A stretch of 64,000 bases of DNA from Primula veris. Lineage: Eukaryota > Streptophyta > Magnoliopsida > Ericales > Primulaceae. Location: NCBI GenBank assembly GCA_963682055.1, contig OY821742.1:30661060-30725059 (forward strand). Reading direction: 5' to 3'. This document shows, piece by piece, positions 23,711-33,215 of the stretch. Position numbers and translations under genes: made by a program. The notes under the pieces were generated by a model, which had not been told where the DNA came from, did not search any database, and saw only the letters and a list, made by a program, of their open reading frames with translations. Position 1 is the first letter of the stretch. Each line of letters starts with the position of its first letter.

Positions 23711-23840
23711 GTAGATATTAGGAATTTTTGATAGATTTTGATAGAAAGAGGCGATTTTGGAAGAGAGAGAGGGTGATATAATTGTTGAATGAAATAGAAT
23801 TAGGGTTTGAAAGAAGTTAAAAGGCTGAAAAACAGAAAAA

Positions 23841-24279
23841 CGATCGGTCGTTTTTGAATTACGATCGGTCGTTTTTGTACAAAATTCTTCCAGTGAGCAC
23901 ACTTAAAAAACGACTGGTCGTTTTTTGCAGAACGATCGGTCGTCTGTGTAAAAACGATCGGTCGTTTTTCACTACGATCGGTCGTTTTTGTACAAAATTC
24001 TTCCAGTGAGCACACTTAAAAAACGACTGGTCGTTTTTGCAGAACGATCGGTCGTCTGTGTAAAAACGATCGGTCGTTTTTCACAGAGATCGGTCGTTTT
24101 TGTACAAAATTCTTCCAGTGAGCACACTTAAAAAACGACTGGTCGTTTTTGTAGAACGATCGGTCGTCTGTGTAAAAACGATCGGTCGTTTTTCACAGAG
24201 ATCGGTCATTTTTGTACAAAATTCTTCCAGTGAGCACAATTAAAAAACGAGCGGTCGTTTTGTAATTATGATCGGTCGT
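23841..24279 (+). repeat. CGATCGGTCG array upstream of the accessory gene
   Basis: About 16 motif copies (CGATCGGTCG, CGACTGGTCG and relatives) lie in a higher-order tandem repeat of 112-113 bp. Each repeat includes ACAAAATTCTTCCAGTGAGC. Unit landmarks AAAATTCTTCC occur at about 23881, 23994, 24106 and 24218. The motif nearest the gene ends 257 bp from the ATG at 23584. GACACTGATTTGGCAAGAAAAATATATAAAA follows at about 24290, as it does after the left-end array. Confidence 0.95.
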
Positions 24280-24582
24280 TTGCACTTTCCGACACTGATT
24301 TGGCAAGAAAAATATATAAAAATATAAAAATATATATAAAATCAATCAAATATATATATTTATGTTAATTGCACTTATTTATTTATGTTGTTCATTCTAA
24401 TTTTTATGTTAATTGCACTTATTTATTTACTCTCATACTTAACAAACAGTTTATCTTCTCAAAAAACAGTATGAAAAAACACTGAGAATAAATATAGATA
24501 TTTCATATTAAAAAAGACAATTACAATCAGAAAATTAAAATAGTACAAGATACATATTGTCTCGTTTAAGCTACAGCTAAAA
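24280..24582 (-). other. Intergenic spacer between MULE genes
   Basis: This is AT-rich sequence downstream of the transposase stop on the minus strand. It contains a duplicated GTTAATTGCACTTATTTATTTA and no gene. It probably holds the transposase 3' end. Confidence 0.6.
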
Positions 24583-26400
24583 TCATAAGCGTCGAGCACG
24601 TATTGGATACGGACACTTACGACAATCATGTCCTCGCCCTTGACAACTAGAATATCTCATAAGTGCTCGTCTCTCCGACTGATCCATACCATTATGAATA
24701 CGAGTAGATCTTGGACGACCCCTTTCTCTTAAAAGAGTAACATCCGGAAGAAATAATCTATCACATGAATCCCAATAGTCTTGATGCCGAAGAGGACAAA
24801 ATTGCGCCGAGTACGTACCTTCGTATGATTCAAGACTGTAATATTTTACTATGTAAGCTTCCCAATCAAGACGGTTTGCAGCGCATATGGAAAACACATG
24901 TGAACAAGGGATTCCATCACTCTGCCACTTACCGCAATCGCATTGCCAAAGTGAAAAGTCGACAACTTGAGTATTGCCTCCCCTGGAATTTCTTGAACTT
25001 GTACACACGGAATAAACCCCTCTTTCATAATCGAAAGTAACATTGGTATGACCAATGTCCGACCTACGTTTCTCTAAAATTTTAAGGATATTGGGACCAT
25101 ATCTTGTGCCGCTGTTTCTCATCCCGATTACTATCTTTTTCTGCTCGCAAAAATAGTGTACCAACTTATAGAAAATAAGCTGCACAGCAGCAGTGATTGG
25201 TAAATTACGAGCAGCTTTTAAAACATTATTGAAAATTTCAGCCATGTTTGTGGTCATGTTACCATGTCGCCTCCCTTTATCATGAAAATATGACCATTTT
25301 TCCGCAGGCTCTCTTATCAACCATTGATATGCTTGAGGATTCATGACTTTTATTGCTTCCATGATTCTTTTCAATTTTCTTTCTTGTAATTCCCAAATGG
25401 CGTTCTCCGCTAACTTGTGTAAGTCAGGATCTCCTTTGAAAGCTTTCTTAAAATTATCCAAAAAATGATTTGAACAATATCGATGAACAAAACCTTGACC
25501 ACGCCAAACTCCTCTCACTGCACTTAGAATACCAGCATGTCTATCCGAAATTAGACAAATATTCACGCGCTCTTTAATCACATGTCGCATAATGTTAGAA
25601 AGAAAATAGCTCCACGAAATTGTACTCTCCTCAGCAACAAATGCACAATCAATGGGAAAAACATGATTATCTGCATCCGATGCCATGGCCAACAAAATCT
25701 TACCTTTATACTTCCCATATAAGTGAGTAGCATCAATAGCGATAACTGGCCTACAATACTGAAATGCATCAATAACGGCCTTAAATGTGAAGAAAAATCT
25801 GTTCAATACCTCACCCACTGGATTTCCTACCACATCGTAAACTGGCGTGGTCTCATAAGAAGCAACGGTACCGGGATTATACTTTTGAAGCGCTTTCATA
25901 AATTTAGGTAAAACCTTATACGAGTCTTCCCAATTACCAAATATCTCTGCGATTGCTTTTTGTTTACCTAAATAAGCTTTTTTGTATGAAACTGACATTT
26001 CAAAGCGGGCATTCACAATCTCTTTAACTAATGAAATCTTCATCATAGGATTAGTTGTGATGGCATTTCGAATGGTTTGGGCAACAAGATTGGAATCTAA
26101 CTGTGGATGATCAGTTGTAAGCTCGGCATGAATGCATGTATGAGGACCGTTGTACACCGACACTTCAAAAAATCCATGTTTCTTTCTTAGTGAAGCTCGT
26201 AGTTTCCATTTGCATTGTTGAGTTTCGGCCAGTTTACAATGAATTTCCCAAAATTTTGCCTTCGAACTTTTAGTGGAAAAATGGATGTTACGTTTGATTG
26301 ACCAAAGTTTTATTCCCTTTTTCAACATTTCTTTATCCCTAAATAAAAGACCAATAAAAGGATCATTAACTTGAGGATCCCAAAATCCAGGATACATCAT
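24583..26400 (-). pseudogene. MULE transposase, DNA-binding, catalytic and SWIM domains
   Basis: This 605-codon frame has the plant MuDR-type transposase layout. A Cys/His-rich DNA-binding domain (about residues 10-92) ends in VSVYNGPHTC. The MULE catalytic core has Asp223 in IAIDATHLYGKYKG, Asp286 in LISDRH, the HRYCSNHFLDNFKK motif near 306-319, and a probable third acidic residue Glu388 in TTNMAEIFN. A SWIM zinc finger CDCG...CSH occupies 487-501. The C-terminal CCHC knuckle has lost its first Cys (Tyr583 before C586, H591, C596). In the family it cuts and joins element ends at the inverted repeats. The frame is continuous with 26434-27243 but separated from it by one TAA (26431-26433), so the protein is broken as it stands unless the stop is read through. 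Confidence 0.93.
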
Positions 26401-26430
26401 ATAATTTCGTCTCTGGTTACTATAATTTTC

Positions 26431-27243
26431 TTAAGTGTCGAACGGTTCATTAAACAAACTTGACATTGGTTGATGCATAGGAATTTCATCGGGAATAGTA
26501 TTATTCGGCAATTGTGACCCACTTGATTGGTCGTTTTCATCCTCATCCATATACAAGCCCATTTCAGATGATAATTCTTCGTACTCAACTTCTTGTACAT
26601 TTTCTTCGTCATCGTCAGACTCGTTTTCGCTAATATTGAAGTCCGGATCTTCATCCTCTGGTTCATCCCCAAGTTCTATCGACCAACCAATATTATCTGC
26701 CAATCGACACACTGCATCCAAATGTGTCAAATCTGGTTCGTTGTTCTCAGAATATACATCTAGCATTGGCTCTTGTCGAATGGGTGTTCTACTTGATGTA
26801 CCGATTTCATGCATTGGCTCTTGTCGAATGGGTGTTCCACTTGATGTACCGATTTCATTAGTGGAAAGAATATTATAATACAACCCGTAATCTTGATCAG
26901 AAGAGTAAACTTGCTCAATTTCAACATATAACTCTATAAACGTTCTTCCATTTTCTTCTATTAACTCAAGCATGGTTTCCAACGAATCATTATCATCAAC
27001 AGCCAATCGCATATATTTAAACTCAGTAAGTGTAGTCAGATATGGATAACGACATGTTAAACTCAAACGATTTGAAGTCGATGATATATCAAGTACCTTA
27101 AACAATTTTTCCAAAAATTGGTCGTATGTCGTGTTTCTAGATACCTTAAAAAAAATTTTATAAGAAATATCATAAGATAACCCCTCGCTAATAGTTTCCA
27201 TTATCGTACCTCCCCAATAACACATAATTGTAGGATTTTTCAT
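26431..27243 (-). pseudogene. MULE transposase N-terminal part (PB1-like and acidic region)
   Basis: The frame starts at ATG 27243 and runs 270 codons to TAA 26431-26433. It lies in exactly the same frame as the transposase that follows after 10 codons. The first ~100 residues (for example YKIFFKVSRNTTYDQFLEKL) resemble the PB1-like N-terminal domain found on plant MULE transposases. The rest is acidic, with a directly repeated 17-residue segment around EIGTSSGTPIRQEP. Together the two parts are close to the usual full-length size for this family. Loss of function therefore seems to rest largely on this one stop, plus the missing zinc-knuckle Cys downstream. Confidence 0.85.
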
Positions 27244-27459
27244 TTCGATAACCACACGGTAAAATTAACAATTTTACTCAAATAATACTCCAACAACACA
27301 AAATATTGAGCTTTTACCTGTTTTGGAAGAGATCTGAGATTTGCCCTAAAATGATCTAAGAGCTCTGTTTTTTTTTTTTTTTTTACAGTGGTCTGGGAAA
27401 TGAGATGAGTACAGTGGTCTGGGGAAATGAGATGAGTTTTTTAAGTACAAGTATTTCTG
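27244..27459 (-). promoter_or_regulatory. Leader/promoter region of the MULE transposase
   Basis: This is the 216 bp between the right inverted repeat and the transposase ATG. It contains an A-run (plus-strand T18 near 27367) and a tandem 26-bp repeat, ACAGTGGTCTGGGAAATGAG, twice at 27386-27436. No clear TATA is visible. The minus strand has AACAGGTAAAAG near 27315, which could be a splice donor. The nearest CGATCGGTCG-type motif ends 221 bp from the ATG. Confidence 0.4.
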
Positions 27460-27707
27460 AAAAACGACCGATCGAAATGTACATAACGACCGATCGTTTT
27501 TGTCTGAAAAACGACCGGTCGTATTGTCCAATTCGACCGATCGTTTATTGTCCAAATTGTTCCAGAGAGTTCAATAATAAAACGACCGGTCGTTTTAATC
27601 ATTTCGATCGGTCGTTTTTCGAAAGTAGACCATTTTGGGAATATTTCAGAAAGGTAGCCCATTCTGGGAATTTAAGAGGTCCACTGTACCATTTTGGCAA
27701 AAAACTC
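27460..27707 (-). repeat. MULE right terminal inverted repeat
   Basis: It is the reverse complement of 20915-21161 with few mismatches. It contains six CGATCGGTCG-type motifs at 27465-27614 and serves as the upstream region of the transposase gene. It ends GGCAAAAAACTC before the 9-bp GGAGTTCTC. Confidence 0.93.
27465..27614 (-). repeat. CGATCGGTCG array, right MULE end
   Basis: Six motif copies lie in the right inverted repeat, mirroring the six in the left one. Two are the exact palindrome core CGACCGGTCG. Confidence 0.93.
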
Positions 27708-27780
27708 GGAGTTCTCTATGCTAGCCAGCAAGCAATTGGAATCGGACGCGAAACGGTAGTAACATAGAAATCACTAGAAT

Positions 27781-28768
27781 ACGGTACACACAGTTTTGAA
27801 GATTATTATTGTGATACGATTCTTTATACAAATTATAAATGTAGAGGCTTTAGTAACTAAGGTCTTTGACTCGATAATCCGTAAATTCGTCTTCGTGCAT
27901 TGGTTTGAATGGCAAAGGATTAAATTTTCAACTATTTGCTTTTCAGATTCAAAAGTCTAGAATACGGCATTAATGGTAATTTGGTTTTTGATTACCCGAT
28001 GTGAATCTTGATCATTAAATGACCGATACAATCCGTTCAATTCAAAATTTCAAATCTATTTAATACATTCTTAATTCGGTCGATCTAAAACATTGTATTT
28101 ACCGTATATGAAATTTATGGTAGTCAAACAAACAATTTTAAAAATGAATTGTCTTTTGCACCTTTTGCTCAACTTACAATTGTTTCAACTGTAATTTTTT
28201 TCCTAACCCTCGTACTGTTTCATAAATATGAATTCAACCTGAAATCGATTCAAACTATTAATTCACAAATTCAAGATAAACAAAACTATCCAACGCTTTG
28301 GTTTGATTTGGTTGAATTCAGGTATACGAAACAATACGAGGGCTAGGAAGCAAATTACAGTTGAAACAATTGTAAGTTAAGCGAAAGGTGCAAACGACAA
28401 CTCATTTTTAAAATTGTTTGTTTGACTATCATAAATTTCATATACGGTAAATACAAAGTTTTAGATCGACCGAATTAAAAATCTATTAAATAGATTTGAA
28501 ATTTCGGAATGCACCGATTGGATTAGTCCATTAATGATCAAGATTCACATCGCATAATCTAACACCAAATTACCATTAATGCCGTATTCTAGACCTTTTA
28601 ATCTGAAAAGAAAATCATTAAAAATTTAATCCTTTGCCATTCAGAATAATGCACCAAGACGAATTTACGGATTAACTTGTCAAAGACCTTAGTTACTATA
28701 ACCTCTACATTTGTAATTTGTATAAAGAATCGCATCACAATAATTCTCTTACAAACTGTGTGTATACT
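27781..28768. repeat. 988-bp long inverted repeat (hairpin), arms ~460 bp, short loop
   Basis: The left arm, starting GGTACACACAGTTTTG, and the right arm, ending CTGTGTGTATAC, are inverted copies for nearly their whole length. Matching points agree on one centre (28274.5): for example GAATTCAACC at 28230 pairs with GGTTGAATTC at 28310, and the two outer ends give the same midpoint. Only about 40-60 bases form the loop. Mismatches and small indels are scattered along the arms. No gene, transposase or clear target duplication is visible. It could be a foldback-type transposon, a MITE-like element, or an inverted duplication. If transcribed it would fold into long double-stranded RNA. Confidence 0.9.
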
Positions 28769-29097
28769 GAAATAACTAAATGCCTTAATACTCTAAGATG
28801 CAGTGACGTATATTTCAGTTAGAACTGAACTTTCTAGATTCAGGTCTTGGTTGTAACTGAAACCGGATCTAGAATAAACTTAACAAACACACAATCAAAC
28901 GTACTAAAAAAGAGTTGAACATGTTTGATTACGGAGTTCGATCTAGTCTAGTCTTGGAGCTCATACTCAGATTAGAATACTGGGAAAGCTTACAAAGTGT
29001 ATTTGAGTCTTACAGATCAGTAGCTCTCTAACTGGTTAAGGCTATACAGCTATGGCTATTACTGCTCTCAACTATTCAATATAGCCTCCTACGGAAG
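28769..29097. other. Intergenic, no gene seen
   Basis: This is AT-rich sequence after the hairpin. A GATCTAGA-rich stretch around 28840-28870 is the only texture; I see no coding or repeat evidence. Confidence 0.5.
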
Positions 29098-29824
29098 TCT
29101 ATCTCTCTTAGCAAATGGATCTGTATTCTTAGAAAAATAAACGTTTTTTTCTGAATACATAATCAAACCGTACGGCCTATTATGCACTTATATTTTGTTC
29201 TTACAAAAGATGGTAACACAGTATACTTAAAAATAAACTTTCCAAGTTTATTTATTGTGATTGAAATTTGTAAACAGGTTTCACCTCGAACCACTGAATT
29301 TTTCCAAGCAAAAAGAAACAGCTCCATCACCAAGGAAAGTTTGATTCTATATTGATATAGTTTCGCCCTAAAACCCACCAACCATTCAGGTAGTATTTTG
29401 TTTTATTTTCTCCACAACGAACTTTTAATCCAGCTATGACTAGAATTGTAACAGATCCATCTCTGTTCCTCTAGAACAGAAAAAAGAAGAAGAGAGAGGA
29501 ATATGACCGAATGGCCTCCTGGAAAGCAGTGCTTCTTTATTCTTATCTCATTCATTTGAGAAAATTACACAATAAGTCCACCATGTTAGGATAAAGCTCA
29601 AAATAAATATTAGTTTTGATAAATTTTTGGTCAAACTATATTAACGGGTTGTCACACTGTCCATCTTAGCAAATAGATCTGTATTCTTAGAAAAATAAAC
29701 GCTTTTGTTCTTAATAAATAATCAAACCCTACGGCCTATTATTTACTTATATATTGTTCTTACAAAAGATGGTAACACAGTATGCTTAAAAATAAACTTT
29801 CCAAGTTTATTCATTGTGATTGAT
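29098..29824. repeat. Pair of ~165-bp direct repeats, TRIM-like or partial duplication
   Basis: 29098-29265 and 29660-29824 match closely: both have CTTAGCAAAT, ATCTGTATTCTTAGAAAAATAAACG, GGCCTATTAT and AAAGATGGTAACACAGTAT. About 395 bp lie between them with no gene. Terminal direct repeats of this size around a short non-coding centre fit a TRIM element, but I see no primer site or target duplication. A simple local duplication is equally possible. Confidence 0.45.
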
Positions 29825-30735
29825 CTCTCAATCTTTTCTTTATATGTTGACTTTAGTAGAGAAATCTTTGTTGCGCAATTCTTCATATAATATGTTCTGA
29901 GATTGCATATATCCGAATATCTTCTCATCATGATATGTTTGATCAACAAGCTGCAATTCTACAAAATTCTTGACCTGTCTGTCAATATCTTTTACTTGTA
30001 AAAGATAGTTACAACTGAAAATGCAACTTATAAAATATCCATTAGTAACAAGATGTATATATGACTAAATAAATGACAAAGTGTTGTTTATCAAAATAGT
30101 GACAGCCAAAAAAATTATTAGGTGCTATAAAATACGTCCTAACATACACTATGCTAGTGATTGCTATATTACTCCTCGTAGCTTGAGGTACCACATTTAA
30201 GCAATCAAGAATTTATTTCTCGAGGCTGAAACAGTCACATGCATGACATACACAAATACTAACAATTTGAACAATTTGAACTCTATTCGAAAAGTTACGT
30301 TGAGTTCAAGTTACATTGTCTTCAAATTTCAATCTTAATATTAGAATTATTGCAACTAAGGACATCTTAGTTACTAAGCCACATAATTACAAGTTATGTA
30401 TTTTAGTTTTTAGTAGTTGAAGAAAGATGATTGTAATTACGGTTTATTCTTTTAAGTTCAAGCAAGTTAAAATAGGTTTTATTTCAGGTGGTACGTAGTT
30501 TAACAGACTTGGAAAATATCCAAGTGTCACATAACTTTGACCGCTTGAAGTGCTAAGCCTCCATCAGACCAATTAAAAAAGAAATAAAATTTAGTTTCCT
30601 TTCATTTTCTTTGAGGGACGTATTATCATGTGGCTATAAGCTTGTCGTAACAAGAGAATGAAAATTGCATGCTTTAGTGTTCTTTCGTTTATTTAGCGGG
30701 AGGGTCCATCTAGCTGGAGGGAAATTATCAATGAT
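29825..30735. repeat. Repeated block, no gene (related to 31360-32320 and 41505-41730)
   Basis: 30170-30720 resembles 31905-32300 (GCTTGAGGTACC, AACTCTATTC, GTGGTACATAGTTTAACAG). Its end resembles 41505-41730 (ATTATCATGTGGCTACAAGCTTGTCGTAACAAGAGAATG). 29825-30170 shows nothing recognisable. These are old dispersed copies with many indels and no open frame of note. Confidence 0.6.
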
Positions 30736-30741
30736 TTTAGG

Positions 30742-30903
30742 CAGTGTTTTAAAACACGGCCGCCTCGGAAGTTATTATGCTCCTAGGCATTAGGCGGATC
30801 TAGGCGGGAAAAAATCGGTCTGGGAGGGAAAAAGGCGGCCTAGGGGGGAAATTAGGCATTAGGATCCTTTCCGCCTAGAACCCACCTAGCGCATTTTGAA
30901 ACT
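30742..30903. mobile_element. Possible MITE-like GC-rich palindromic element
   Basis: This is an island of GC-rich sequence in AT-rich DNA, with AGTGTTTTAAAACACGGCCGCC at the left and GCGCATTTTGAAACT at the right, which are roughly inverted. Internal CCTAGG/AGGCGG repeats would fold back. No target duplication is clear. Confidence 0.3.
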
Positions 30904-32325
30904 TTGATTTTAGGACTGAGAAGTTTAAATATTTATTGGGTCTTTCTATGTGTAAAGGTTCTAACTGTTCTTTTCTGGGTTCTTAAATTTTGTATCTCAG
31001 TAAGAATAACACATAGTTAAAAATTAGAGCATACTTTGTTTGATAATCAAGTATGAGCAAAGTTGCAATGCTATTATGCTAACTACCTCATTTGCCATTG
31101 TTTGCAGAATCCCGACTACAACCATGGGGATGCTAATTTGTGATGATCCCTCTATACAACAAGTGAGGATTTTCCTTAGAGCTTTAGGTACCGTAATGAA
31201 TTTATGCAATTCATAATTTGATTCTAAGGGCACACAAACAAATACAACACATACACAGGCACAAACACTTTGAATTCGAGTATAATAAATTGCGTTCCAT
31301 TCTAGTTATTTTGTCTTCCAAATATACTAAATCTTGAAAATTTTGTCTTCCAAATTTATTTTGGCTAGAAGCATGTCGTAAGAGCGGAACGAAAATTTCA
31401 TGCTTTAGTGTTCTTTCGTCTATTTAGCGGGATGGTCCATCTAGCAGTAGAGATATTACCAAAGATTTTAGGACTGGGAAGTTAAAATATTTATTGGGTC
31501 TTTCTATGCGTAAAGGTTCTACCTGTTCTTTTCTGGGTTCTACAAAGGGATGATGATGAGCAACAAGACCACCAGCGTGAGAAGCGAGCGTACTTCGAGG
31601 CAGCAGCTATTGAATGTGGTAGCACGTGAGAGAGAAGAGAGGCGGCATTAGTTGAAGCAGCAGCTTTATGATGCCATCTTCAAGCTATATGCGCAGTAGA
31701 TGTGGAATATTATGGGCACGAGTTAAAAAAAACTCCATTATGTAGAAATAACATTTTTTTGTATAGTTAAAAAAAAATGGAAACAGAAAAAAATTAAAAA
31801 TATTTTATCTCAGTAAGAATAAAGCATAGTTAAAACTGTGATTATCACGTATGAATAAAGTTACAATGGTAACGACCACATTTGCCACATTTACAATGGT
31901 AAAGGCCATTGCTTGAGGTACCGCATTTAAGAATCAAGAATTGAATTTTCAGGGCACACAAACGTTAGTCACAACACCTACACAAAACACAAACACAGAC
32001 ACAAACACTTTGAACTCTATTCAAAAAATTACGTTGAATTCAAGTCATTTTGGCTTAAAATTTCAAAACAAATTTAAGAAATATTGCAATTGAAGACATC
32101 TAAGTTACTAAGACAGATTTACAAGTTATATATGCATTTTAAATTTAAGTACTTGAAGAAAAATAATTATTTATAACGTATGGTTTAAGCTTTTAAGATC
32201 AAACGAGTTAAATTAGGTTTTAATTCAAGTGGTACATAGTTTAACAGAATTGGAAATTATTTAAGTGTTAAAAGAGTAATGTCAATACGTGGAGAACGTA
32301 TTAAATCCATTTACACTAATATCCG
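30904..32325. repeat. Diverged duplicated blocks, no gene
   Basis: 31360-31530 repeats 30630-30980 (CATGCTTTAGTGTTCTTTCGTCTATTTAGCGGGATGGTCCATCTAGC, TTTATTGGGTCTTTCTATG). 31905-32310 repeats 30170-30540. A short coding-like stretch at 31540-31660 is rich in Asp, Glu, Gln, Arg and Ala but ends at a stop, and I cannot identify it. Confidence 0.5.
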
Positions 32326-32340
32326 TATTCACTGATATAA

Positions 32341-32385
32341 GATGAGATGAGGGAATAGGACATGGATTGCGTCTCTTTTGGAAAA
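32341..32385 (+). pseudogene. SDE3-like helicase exon, 5' fragment (split copy)
   Basis: GATGAGATGAGGGAATAGGACATGGATTGCGTCTCTTTTGG matches the start of the SDE3-like exons at 41888 and 50001. The match ends abruptly at TTTGG and resumes, poorly, at about 33085. In between lie about 700 bp containing a PHD-finger fragment. The short GGAAAATATTTAAGTGTTAAAAGAGTAATGTC around the break also occurs just upstream (32250), suggesting duplication at the junction. Confidence 0.65.
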
Positions 32386-32540
32386 TATTTAAGTGTTAAA
32401 AGAGTAATGTCAAAAGTTCTCCTTAATTGGTTGTACTATTACATGATTCTTTTATGAAAAAGATAATGATACCACTGTTTAGAAACTATGTATATTTTCT
32501 ACATATGGAAAGTAATGTATATTCTCTCTTTTTTTACAGG

Positions 32541-32830
32541 TATTTTCTGCAGTCACGCAAATCCGAACAGCATAAATCGGTGAAGAGGCTGATCGAATTA
32601 GATAAGAGAGAAGAGCAGGAGGGAGATGATGAAAACGGACAAAGTGTCGATCTGTGTGGTGCTTGTGGCAATAACTATGTCGATGACTACACCGAAGAGT
32701 TTTGGATTTGCTGTGACATGTGCGAAAAGGTGGTTCTATGGAAAATGTGTGAAGATATCTCCTGAAAGAGCCACACGAATAGATAAGTACATGTGTGCCC
32801 TAAGCCCCTAACTGCACCAGCAAGAGGGCT
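32541..32830 (+). pseudogene. Alfin-like PHD-finger protein, C-terminal exon fragment
   Basis: After a T-rich tract ending TTTACAG (a good splice acceptor) the frame runs through [20 protein letters not shown] and an acidic linker. It then enters a PHD finger with [20 protein letters not shown] and, one frame over, [17 protein letters not shown], close to the Alfin-like (AL) family consensus. AL proteins are nuclear readers of histone H3 lysine-4 methylation. A frame change within the finger (about 32720-32735) and a stop before the final zinc ligands kill it. A preserved splice acceptor points to capture of genomic DNA, not a processed transcript. Confidence 0.85.
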
Positions 32831-33084
32831 AAGGTCTAAAGTTTATAAGGTTCTGGATTTAAATAAAGTAGTTGATCAGTATGGGAAATTGGTGGACTAG
32901 AGTTTTCTCATTTTCTTGATTGGAGTTTGGTCTTTGACAATCTTGGTGCATTAAAAGTTGGTAGTTGTCAGATTTGAGTCTAAATTGTGTCCATTTTTCT
33001 TCATTTCCTCCCCAGGGGACTAGATGACATGAGTTATTCTAATTTACCTTTATAAAAAAAAAGATGGAATCTTATGTAGTTTGA

Positions 33085-33215
33085 GTGTTTCGTTTCTGTT
33101 TGATCCTTGAGGTACCTCGACTAGCAGAGAAAAGGCCATCGCTTGTTTTTGGAGATTTTATATTTGCTAAACTTGTATCTGATGATGCATACGATACAAC
33201 TTGCCCATACCATGT
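33085..33215 (+). pseudogene. SDE3-like helicase exon, 3' fragment (split copy)
   Basis: The frame reads LEVPRLAEKRPSLVFGDFIF, then AKLVSDDAYDTT, matching the SDE3-like fragments at 41888 and 50001 (there VPGL). It is the continuation of the exon piece at 32341-32385, moved ~700 bp away by the intervening PHD-finger block. Confidence 0.8.

Larger units (their letters stand above)
20915..27707 (-). mobile_element. Mutator-like transposable element (MULE), 6793 bp
   Basis: The ends are ~248-bp terminal inverted repeats (20915-21161 and 27460-27707), nearly identical and sharing TTTTTGCCAAAATGG near the outer edge. They are flanked by a 9-bp direct repeat, GGAGTTGTC at 20906-20914 and GGAGTTCTC at 27708-27716 (8 of 9 match), as expected for MULEs. 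Both genes read on the minus strand: the transposase (broken by one stop) near the right end, then an intact accessory gene. Three CGATCGGTCG arrays lie inside. The overall structure is that of an autonomous element that has recently lost, or is losing, transposase function. Confidence 0.93.

Noticed and set aside
23841..24279. CRISPR-like repeat array
   Set aside because: Regular short repeats catch the eye, but this is plant nuclear DNA. The spacers are themselves repeated, and the array lies within a MULE. It is a tandem repeat.
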